A stretch of 64,000 bases of DNA from the NCBI GenBank assembly GCA_910586615.1, contig CAJUJP010000004.1:16233-80232 (forward strand), written 5' to 3'. A program made the translations under genes and the position numbers. Shown here one piece after another: positions 41,571 to 51,000 of the stretch (its first letter is position 1; the number at the start of each line of letters is the position of its first letter). The notes below the pieces were generated by a model. That model did not search any database. It had not been told where the DNA came from and was given only the letters and a program-made list of their open reading frames with translations. Origin of the DNA: an uncultured Lachnospiraceae bacterium (GTDB lineage Bacteria; Bacillota; Clostridia; Lachnospirales; Lachnospiraceae).

Positions 41571-43595
41571 ATGAAAAAATCAGGAAAACTATTTTGTATG
41601 TTGCTGGCTTTGGTTTTAGTGACAGGCCGAGGCCCCGCAGTACACGCACAGGAAGAGGCATCTGATGAGGACTGGACGCAGTCTCCGTATTTTTATGTGG
41701 AGAGTGAAGAGGTGGGGGTGGATTGTTTTCCGCTGAAAAGCACAAATGTGAATACTGTGATTGAAGGCATGATCGCCGATACGCGGGTGGTACAGACTTA
41801 TGCAAACGAAGGAACAAAGCCGATCAATGCAAGCTATGTTTTTCCGGCATCCACGAAGGTCACGGTTCACGGAATGCAGATGCGGATCGGCAATCAGACC
41901 GTGACGGCCGCAATTAAGGAGAAGGAAGAGGCAAAGGAAGAGTTTGAGACGGCCAAAAGCGAAGGGAAAAGCGCTTCCATGCTGTCAGAGGAGCGGGCGA
42001 ATGTGTTCACGATGGATGTGGCGAATATTATGCCGGGCGACAAGGTGGATATTGAACTGCATTACACGGAATTGATCACACCCGGCGAAGGGATATATCA
42101 ATTTGTGTACCCTACGGTCGCAGGCCCGCGCTATGTGAGTCCGGTAATTGATGATACCGGAAACCGGCATGAGTGGACAGGCACACCTTATCTGAAAGAA
42201 GGCACTGCACCGCCGGATCAGTATCAGATTCACGTAACGCTTACTTCGGGCGTGCCGATTGCCTCCCTCACCAGCAGTTCCCACGACATCAAGATCGACT
42301 GGGAGAAAAACACTACGGCGGAGGTTACGCTGGCAGACCCGGAGGATTATGCCGGAAACCGTGATTTTATTCTGGATTATAAGTTGACCGGTGAGGAGAT
42401 TGGCAGCGGGCTGATTATGGAGCAAGGTGAAAAAGAAAACTATTTTATGCTGATGGTACAGCCGCCGGAACGTTATGAAGCGAAAGAGATTCCGCCCAGA
42501 GAGTATATTTTTGTTCTGGATGTATCCGGCTCCATGTCCGGTTTTCCGCTGGACACGGCAAAAGACCTGATAAATAATCTTGTCTCCGGGCTGCGTGAAA
42601 CGGATACCTTCAACTTGATTCTGTTTTCCGGGACTTCCTGTCAGATGGCTTACCGTTCGCTTCCTGCCACAAAGGAAAATGTGAACAAGGCGCTTAATCT
42701 GATCAGGGAGCAGAGAGGAGCAGGCGGCACGGAGCTTGCCCCGGCGTTGAAAGATGCGTTGCGGATTCCGTCTGATCAAAAAACTTCCCGGAACATTGTG
42801 ATCATCAGTGACGGATATATCTTTGGCGAGGCTGAAATTTTTGATCTGGTACGGGACAATCAGGATCGGGCAGATTTTTTCTCCTTCGGCATTGGTTCGG
42901 CCGTTAACCGCTATCTCATAGACGGAATTGCAAATATCGGCCAGGGAGAACCTTTTATCGTCACAAAAGAAGAAGAGGCTTCCATGATCGCAGAACGTTT
43001 CCGCACCTACATACAGTCTCCTGTACTCACGGACATCAAAGTGTCCTTCGAAGGATTTGAGGCTTACGACGTGGAACCGGCGATCCTGCCGACGCTGTAT
43101 GCACAAAAGCCTATAGTGCTGTTAGGCAAGTGGAAGGGAGAACCGGCAGGGGCTGTCAAAATCAGCGGAATGACCGGGGAGGGAAACTATTCTCAGAGTA
43201 TTCAGGTGGCGGACGCCATAGCAGGTGAGAATGAAGCAGTAGGAAGCCTGTGGGCACGCAAAAGGGTGGAGCGTCTGGTTGATTACGGCGGGAACGGCGA
43301 TGAGGATGCGGTGCGCAGAGAGGTGACACAGATCGGACTGGACCATCACATGATCACACCCTATACTTCCTTTATTGCAGTGCTGGATGTTGTTCGGAAT
43401 CCCGAAGGGGACAGCATGGATGTGGATCAGCCGCTGCCTCTTCCGCTGGAAGTCTCCAATCTGGCGGTGGGCTACCGGATCGGGTCGGAACCCGGCGGAG
43501 CGTTTTTTATGGGGATGCTGGTGCTGGCCATGGTGGTGTCGAGCCTTTTGAAAAGAAATTGGAGACATTCAGAATTTTTTGATGAAAATGCCTGA
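41571..43595 (+). CDS. Secreted VIT-vWA protein with C-terminal sorting-like tail
   Basis: A 674-residue protein. A signal peptide (KKSGKLFCMLLALVLVTG, cleavage after HA near residue 26) comes first. A VIT domain follows (about 45-165, with VVQTYANEGTKPINASYVFP). The von Willebrand A domain (about 308-480) has the complete metal site: DVSGSMSG, the Thr in GAGGTELAPAL and ISDG. The C-terminus has the form of a sorting signal: EPGGA, a hydrophobic segment FFMGMLVLAMVVSSLL and a basic KRNWRH cluster. There is no LPxTG. VIT-vWA proteins are known as sole targets of dedicated sortases or exosortases in other phyla, and an exosortase gene follows 11 bases later. ATG 41571 has GAGAAAGGA eight bases before it. 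Confidence 0.88.
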   Translation: MKKSGKLFCMLLALVLVTGRGPAVHAQEEASDEDWTQSPYFYVESEEVGVDCFPLKSTNVNTVIEGMIADTRVVQTYANEGTKPINASYVFPASTKVTVHGMQMRIGNQTVTAAIKEKEEAKEEFETAKSEGKSASMLSEERANVFTMDVANIMPGDKVDIELHYTELITPGEGIYQFVYPTVAGPRYVSPVIDDTGNRHEWTGTPYLKEGTAPPDQYQIHVTLTSGVPIASLTSSSHDIKIDWEKNTTAEVTLADPEDYAGNRDFILDYKLTGEEIGSGLIMEQGEKENYFMLMVQPPERYEAKEIPPREYIFVLDVSGSMSGFPLDTAKDLINNLVSGLRETDTFNLILFSGTSCQMAYRSLPATKENVNKALNLIREQRGAGGTELAPALKDALRIPSDQKTSRNIVIISDGYIFGEAEIFDLVRDNQDRADFFSFGIGSAVNRYLIDGIANIGQGEPFIVTKEEEASMIAERFRTYIQSPVLTDIKVSFEGFEAYDVEPAILPTLYAQKPIVLLGKWKGEPAGAVKISGMTGEGNYSQSIQVADAIAGENEAVGSLWARKRVERLVDYGGNGDEDAVRREVTQIGLDHHMITPYTSFIAVLDVVRNPEGDSMDVDQPLPLPLEVSNLAVGYRIGSEPGGAFFMGMLVLAMVVSSLLKRNWRHSEFFDENA

Positions 43596-43606
43596 GGAAT
43601 AAAGGA

Positions 43607-44434
43607 ATGATAAAGATGAAAAGAATAAGAAGTTATTTTTGCAATATCTGGCCGCTTGCTGTACCGGCTTCCGCAATTGCTCTGACGTTGTATTGTTTCA
43701 GCAGAGTAAAGGACAGCGACGCTTTGAGATGGATACTGGCGCCCACCGCATGGTGGGTCAGTATCCTTGGCAAAATTCCATTCGAGTATGTGAACCATCA
43801 GGGATATGTAAATCATTATCATCAGTTTCTGATTGCGCCGTCCTGCGCGGGAGTAAGATTCATGCTGATCACATTTTTAATGCTTGTTTTTTCTCAAAAG
43901 ATCTGTGCCATACCAAAGGGGCATCTGCGGGTTGGCTTTTGTCTTGTTTTTTCCTATCTGTCCACCGTTTTTGTGAACGGGATCAGAATTGTTCTGGCCA
44001 TATATCTTCCGGGGATTCTGGAAAAGGGAAACTTTATGGAGGGATGGCTGACGCCCGACAGACTGCACACGCTGATCGGGACAGTAACGTACTTCATTTC
44101 CCTGTGTATGATATATCCGGCAGTGCTGTCGTTTTGCCGCCCTGTCGAAAAAGGACTGCGGAAGAAGCGAATGGGGGTATGGCAGGAAAGCACACAGGCC
44201 GGTATCTGCCCGGGAGCAGGTGCTGCTGTGGGAATGGCAGGGAAGGACAGATGGCTTGTACCAGCATTCTGGTATCTTCTGATCGTGCTGGTGCTGCCCT
44301 TTGCAAAAAGAATCTATGATCGCGATCTGGAAGGGTTTGCACAATATGCATTTGTGGTCATTGCCGTGTGCGGGAGTGTCTGCGCAGTGATGGCTGCTGC
44401 CGGCGGACTCAGGAAGCGGCGGCGGAAGGTGTAA
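43607..44434 (+). CDS. Exosortase-family membrane protease
   Basis: A 275-residue protein with about seven helices. The three catalytic residues of the exosortase/archaeosortase family are visible: Cys80 in LIAPSCAGVRFMLI, Arg127 in VFVNGIRIVLAIYLP and His154 in DRLHTLIGTVTYF. The spacing is that of the family, in which a Cys-His-Arg set cuts the C-terminal tail of a secreted protein and passes it to another molecule. The likely target is the VIT-vWA protein encoded immediately upstream, in the same operon. It may belong to the type called exosortase K, but I cannot verify this. The cytoplasmic C-terminal region (about 180-205) is basic. ATG 43607 follows GAGGA. Confidence 0.85.
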   Translation: MIKMKRIRSYFCNIWPLAVPASAIALTLYCFSRVKDSDALRWILAPTAWWVSILGKIPFEYVNHQGYVNHYHQFLIAPSCAGVRFMLITFLMLVFSQKICAIPKGHLRVGFCLVFSYLSTVFVNGIRIVLAIYLPGILEKGNFMEGWLTPDRLHTLIGTVTYFISLCMIYPAVLSFCRPVEKGLRKKRMGVWQESTQAGICPGAGAAVGMAGKDRWLVPAFWYLLIVLVLPFAKRIYDRDLEGFAQYAFVVIAVCGSVCAVMAAAGGLRKRRRKV

Positions 44435-44557
44435 ACAGATTGACGCAGGTGCAATAATATGGAATAATGTAAACAAAGATAAAGCTTATCAGCTATCCTG
44501 GCTGCCAGGCAGGCGATATGCATAGGGATTAGTGCAAGGAATAAAAAAGGAGGTATT

Positions 44558-44743
44558 ATGTGAGGAGCGAATGGCACTTCTTCGGATCTGCTGCGCAATG
44601 CCGGGCTGGCGGCGCAGATGCTGGATCATGAAAACAAAAGGGATGCAGACCGGCCTTCCCCCGGGAAGCGTAAAGCGGCATATACAGCAATGGCTCTTAT
44701 CATTATTTTTCTGGTTGTCGTTGCTGTGCTGTTTATAACGTAA
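44558..44743 (+). pseudogene. Small tail-anchored protein gene with TGA as second codon
   Basis: After a perfect AAGGAGG, ATG 44558 is directly followed by TGA. The same frame then stays open for 59 codons and reads like a protein: a hydrophilic part (GTSSDLLRNAGLAAQMLDHE), a basic stretch (PSPGKRKAA) and a C-terminal helix YTAMALIIIFLVVVAVLFIT at the end. A terminator follows. So a nonsense mutation in codon 2, use of ATG at codon 21, readthrough, or a non-standard start is possible. It is the third gene of the exosortase operon. If starting at codon 21 the product would be 41 residues, with most of the helix-bearing part. Confidence 0.5.
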
Positions 44744-44780
44744 TATTGTGAAGACATATTAACCAGATAATTTATAAAAC

Positions 44781-44828
44781 GCCCTTACAGGCAGAAAGAT
44801 ATCATTCTGCTCTGTGAGGGCTTTTTTT
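44781..44828 (+). terminator. Terminator of the exosortase operon
   Basis: A long stem, GCCCTTACAG plus GCAGAA with TTCTGC plus CTGTGAGGGC, has an 8-base loop and seven T behind it. Confidence 0.88.
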
Positions 44829-44962
44829 GTGCAAAAAGGGGAAGCAGATATTAAAAAAACGGATATCAAAACGAAACGGATCTGAAAGCAGAATGGTTCA
44901 GCCGTACACTATTTTGCGGAGAAACGGGCAAATTAGAAAAGGTACCCTTGCCAAAATCATAC

Positions 44963-44972
44963 GGGGGGGGGG
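44963..44972 (+). repeat. Run of ten G upstream of the first giant gene
   Basis: Ten consecutive G lie 54 to 63 bases before ATG 45026. Such runs change length by slippage and can alter promoter or leader function. The region 44829-44962 has no recognisable gene. Confidence 0.9.
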
Positions 44973-45025
44973 TAAAATGAAAAAGATACAGACTAATATT
45001 GGAGACAGGAGAAGGAGGAGAAAAA

Positions 45026-48000
45026 ATGCTACAACGAGGTTTGGCCATTTTGCTCAGTATATGTATGCTGGCAGGTGGAATCAGCGATACGGCTTATGCG
45101 ATGAGCCCTCAGCCGCATACAACTGCGGACAGCGGCGTGCAGAACGTATCGGAGGCAGAAGAGACTTTGGAACTTCCGGCTGAGGATGCCGCGGCAGATC
45201 CGGAGACAGAAAATACGGAAAACCCGGAAACCGATCAGGCGGATCAGGGAGAGAACTCCGGCAATGGAGACGACGGAGCCGCCAGCGGTTCCGGGGACAA
45301 CAGTACGGAAAATGAGCCGGTAGAAGGCGAAGGTACAACAGGAAGCGGATCCGGCGACAATACAACGGAAGACGGATCCGGCGAAGCGGTAGAGGACGAC
45401 AACGCCGGTGACGACGTAACGGGCGGTGAAACTGACGGAGATGACGCGACGGGCAGTGACGACACGTCAGGAGACGGGACAGCCGGTGATGATACTACAG
45501 AAGACGGATCCGGCAGCGAGAATGATACCGACCAGGATGCAGCGGAAGAAGATGACGATACGATGGACGGTGACAGTGATTCTGACGCGGACGGGGATGA
45601 GGCTGACGAAGAAGCAACAGAGAATGAAGACGGCAGCATTGATGAGGAAATCGAAGACGGGGAAGAATCCCTGGTGGAAGAGCCGGATTCTCTGACGGAA
45701 GATTCAGCGTCTGTATTAAGTATTAAAGAAGAGGAACTGACGCTGACCATTGATGCACCGCAGGTAGTTACGCTGGCGGCAAAGGAGCAGCAGTGGCTTT
45801 CCTTTACAGCGCCCCAGGACGGGCTGTACCGGTTTTATTCCACTGCGGACGATGACTCCTGGGATTCTAAATATGTATATCTTTTCCATGAAAAAACAGA
45901 TGACGGAACGGGTAGTTTCGATGAGAATTATGCGAGCGGTAAAAATGGTAACTTCGACTGTTCCTATCGCATGGAGAAGGATGAAACGCTCTATCTGCTG
46001 GTTGAGTTTGGAGACAATGAAAAAAGCGGTACATTCACTGTAAATGCCGAAAAAGTGGAAGTACCGGAATTAACAGTAACAAAAAATGCGGAGGGGAGCT
46101 ATACGCTTCAATCAGATTCCTATCGACTGAACTTGACTCTGGCGCCTTCTTACAGCCAGGTAAAGGCAGGAGTGGAACTGCAGCAGGCAGACGGCAGTGC
46201 CATAACCGATGGAAGCTATAAAATCTATTATCGGTATTCTTATGATAATAGATGGGGTGGTACATCAAATTCCTATATGGAAGCAGATGCATATTCTTTT
46301 AATAATTATAAAACTGAAGGTAATATTTCAGGTATAGCTGCAGGAGGCAGGTTTCTGATTACGGAACTGCAGATTTGTGACAGTGACAAGAAAATCTTGA
46401 CGTCACTTCGTGCGAATGAGCAGGAGATTGCCGTGAATACGCTGGCGACAGAAAAGCAGGGTGTTCTGACCCAGGTGTCAGCAGAGGATGCAAGTATTAC
46501 GGTAAAAGTGGAGATGATGTCCGATGTAGACGGGCGTCTGCGTTACCGCAAAAAGAAAGAAAGCGAATGGACATACTATGAGGATACCATTCATTATTAT
46601 AGTACATATACAATTACGCTTGGCGCAGAACCGGATACGGATTATGTGATTGAACTGACGGCCATGGATATGGAGACGGTATATGATACGGCGGAAATCC
46701 GTACGGAAGCGTTTGCGGCAGCGGATATTAAAGTCGAAGCTGTGGATATCACGTCTTCGTCTGCTCAGATTAAAGTGACAATTGGGGGGTACACGGGAAA
46801 CAAACGATACATTTGTGCAAGAGTATCCTATACTGACAGCATGGGAGACCGGCAGACAAGTACAGGGTACATATATACCAGTAACATAGCAGATAACAGT
46901 ATAAATATGAGACTCAGCAATCTGGAGGCAGGAAAAGAGTACAAGGATCTGGAAGTGGAACTGGACGATACAGATTCATACTCTATGGAGTATGCTGCCT
47001 ACAGGGCGAAAGTCAGCTTTACGACGGCAGCTTCTGCAATCACCGCAGAGCAGATTGGTGTGACAGTAACACCCGATGCGGAGGATAGCTCTAAAGCTGT
47101 ACTGAAGGTAACGCTGCAGGATGTAACAGAGGGGAGCTATTCATACACGGCAAAATACCGCGTTGCAGGAAGCAAAGACTGGCAGGGAAGCGGAGCAGTA
47201 TATGGAAGACTGGATTCTTACGACAGCTATGCGGATGAGAAGAATCTGACATATCTGATGGGCAGTACGGAATATGAAGTCCAGATTATAATAGATGGAA
47301 TTCTGAAAACAACCTCTTTCATGACTGCACCGGCTGCGGTTGCAGTGAAGGCAGAGGTGAAGCCTCTGATGCAGGGTGTGCAGGTGGCGGCAGAGCTGAC
47401 AGGTACAGAGACACTAAGCGGAACTTATTCCATGTCAGCGTGGCTCTATGATGAAACAGCAGGCGTATGGAAAAGTACAAATTATGCGGATTATAGCAGT
47501 ACGCGCCTGACGGCGGATAATAACTGGAAGAGTACGGCTGTCTTTTACTCCGCAGACATCAGGCCCAATGCCGTGAACGAATGGAAAATCCAAATTCAGA
47601 GTGATAGTACGGGTACCATTTATGAAAAATATTTTACGCTTGAAGCGGTACGGCAGGATGTTACGCTGGCCATTGAGAATAATATGCCCACGTCTGTCCG
47701 GATTAGAGCAGCATTGGCAGTACGGGACGAATCGATCATATATACCAGTGCGAACATGTATTACAGAGAGAAAGGTGCGGCACATTGGATTAGAATCGGT
47801 TCCTGTTCTTACGGATTGGAGAATGGTGATACAGAATATTTAAGCGGGCTGAAAGAAGATACCGAATATGAGGCCAGGCTTGTCCCGAATAAGCATCCGG
47901 ATGATATACTGGCACAACTCTCTTTCCGGACACTCAAGGATACGAGGAGTGTGTCCGTTTCAGTGGGGAACGCACGGTATACGTCGGCGCAGATCAACTG

Positions 48001-51000
48001 GATTTTTGACAGTGGTGCCAATGTGTTGAATAGCAGCAGTTACATTTGTATTTATTATCGCGAAAAAGACACTGCGGCATGGCACTTTGTGGACAGTGAG
48101 TGGAGGAATACGACTTATACAGGAAAAGAGATTCTGACAGATCTGGAAGAGGGCACATCTTATGAGGTTCTTGTGGAACTGAAAGGTGATTCTTCGTCCA
48201 GCACGGCGGGGCAGAATGTTGTCAGAGAGGCGAAAACAGAGTTTGCGACTGCGGCGGTAGATCATATTCTGAAAGCGGAATCCACTGCGGAGGAGATGAA
48301 AGCAACATCTGCAGCATTCGATGTACAGGTGAGCAAACTTACAGGGGTGCTGGTTAACAGGACAAAGGCGGTAATAACGCTGGTTTCTGCGGATGGCAGC
48401 AGTATACAGAGTGAGACGGTATATCTTAACCAAGATAATCAGTATAAAACAAAGTTAAGCGTGAATGATCTTCTTCCGGGGACAAAGTATGCGGTGAGTG
48501 GAGAACTCTATGAGTCAGAGAGTAACACGTGGATTCATTTGAAGAATTACGATCTGGGAGAAGTGACTACGTCAGAGGCGAAGGCACCGGTATCGCTTGT
48601 CATCAGTGAGACGGAGCTTTTGATCAACAAAGGGACGACGAAAAAGCTGGCTGTGACAGCACAGCCCGAGGAGGCAGCTGTCGGTCTGACATGGGCATCT
48701 TCTGACAAGAAGGTTGCAACGGTAGGCAGAGACGGAATGGTGACGGCACGCGAGGCCGGTGAAGCGGATATTACCGTATCCGGGGCAGCGGCGGCTGATG
48801 GAAATGAAAAAGTTTCAGCAGTTTGTCATGTGACGGTACGTGATTATGCGATCCGTGTCAAGAACGCAGACGGAAGCTATGACAGCATTTCCGGGATTTT
48901 AAGCAAGGCGCAGAAACGGACAATGGTTGTCTATGACGGGGCGGCTGGAACGGAACTGTCAGGCGTTACATGGGCCAGCAGTAACCCGAACGCCGCGAAG
49001 ATTTCCAGCGACGGACAATTAGAACCGCAGAATTACGGTAAAGCTTATATTACGGCCAAAACCGCTGACGGCATTACACTCAAAACGAGAGAAATCAATG
49101 TAGTGAATGAAATACAAGGATTTTCCATTACCAGGCCGGAAGCTGGTAACAGTAATTATCCGGCAGTCAGAACCGCAGAGGCGGCATACCAGGTGGCTGC
49201 AGGAGAGAGCTATTCTGTCGGCTGTGTGCTGTCGCCGGCATATACAGATCTGTATAGCAGCAGTATCAGCATGGCGGCCAACAGGTTTGACTGGACAGTG
49301 GACTCTGCCTCCGTCAGCGTTGATGCACCGGGGAATGGTGATCTGGCGGAGATCAGGATACCGGAAGCGGTGACCGGGCAGGTTAAAGTAACTGCGGTCA
49401 TGAAAGACGAGGAGTACAAGGACAAGAACTTCACAATCACTTTACAGGTGCTCAGGAAGCCGGAAGTGGAAGCAGTTCCTGCTACCTATACATGGCTGGA
49501 TTATTCCAACAAGTTGAAAGACGCAGGACTTCCGGAAAACTGGCAGTGGAAGGAGCAGGATACGCTCATCTACGAAGCAGGAACAAAAAGATTTACGGCA
49601 CGTTATGTGGAAACAGGTTATTATCCGTATGAGACAGGAGTGACTGTACATGCGGAGAGGATCGGAAATACATTATCCGTAAAACAGACAGGAGCAGACG
49701 GAAAAGATTCGCCTGGCAGTTACAGTACGAGTAAGAAAGCATATATCGTAAAGAAGGAGACGCCTCTGAAGCTGAAGGCCGGTGTCTCTGCCGGAAACAC
49801 ACCTGCTCTTTTATATGCACAGGGAGCTTTTGCACCTGCGGCAAAAGACACGGCGAAGGTCAGCGTATCTGCGCCGGATGCGGAGGGATACAGCAGTGTC
49901 ACCGCTTCTGTTAAGGGTACTTATACGGTATCGGCGGCAGTTGCTTTGAAGAAAGCGGCCTTCGAGAAGAAGAACGGCGCATATGCTTTGACAGAAGGGG
50001 CAAAAGTCAAAGATACAATGATTTCGGTGAAATTCATGGCTGTGGATAACGCGCCGATTCAGAAGATCACATTTGCTGTGGCAGAGGATTCGCCGGAGAA
50101 AGTTACGATTGCCGCAGACGGCACAATAGAATATGAGATTACGGCTGCAAATGCGGATACGAAGCAGAAGGAACGGATCATTCATTTAGATGTTACTGCT
50201 GCGGACGCAGACGGAAACCGTATAGAAAATCCCAATATCAACTATTCTGTGAGCGATACGGCTATCGTAAAGCTGAAGAAAGAAGGAACAGACAGGCTGG
50301 TACTGACAATCCCGAAAAATACGGACGGACTTGCCAGGATTGTTGCGACAGCCAAAGATGAACTTGGGTACAGCAAACAGTTTGCGGTCAGGGTAAAGGA
50401 TTATACGCCCAGAGTAACAACATTCAAGACAACATTAAATGAGAACTATACCGATAGCGTAGAACTGGCGCAGATCGTGCTGCCTTATGAGAAGGATGGT
50501 AACGATGAGATCCAGAAAATCTCCCTGGTGGAGACGAACAGTAAAGAGGCGGCAGATGAGGCGGCCGGACTGGCGGTATCGATGACCGGCATATCAGGAA
50601 GGTATAAGTACAGAATATATCTGAACGTTGCGCAAAAAGACAAAATCAAGCAAACAGGGAACCTGAATTATTATCTTGCCATTACCACAAAAGCATATGG
50701 CGGGCTTGTATTTGTACCGGTACAGATTAAATTGGAAACGGGAATGCCTGCAGTGACGGTAAAGCAGAGCGGCAAGGTGAACGTATTCTATACGGACACG
50801 ACGCATTTATCAGGTTATGATTCAGTGTCTATGGGAGCTGTGGAGATCTCTTCCTCTGCGCTGATCGATTCTGTAAGATGGGTGGCCGGATCAGGCAGCG
50901 AAGCGACAGCCAATACGGAGTTTGTAATTGAAGAATGGTTTTCAAGCAACTGGAAAAACGGAAAGCATTTCAAAAGATATATGATTCAACAGAACAGACC

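Noticed and set aside
44977..45183. Start of the first giant protein at ATG 44977
   Set aside because: It is out of frame with the signal peptide and stops at 45183. The arginine run comes from the purine-rich ribosome binding site; ATG 45026 has a perfect one. Only slippage would connect them.
45150..45700. The acidic Asp/Gly/Thr segment as an RTX calcium-binding repeat
   Set aside because: There is no GGxGxDxxx nonapeptide period; it is low-complexity linker sequence.
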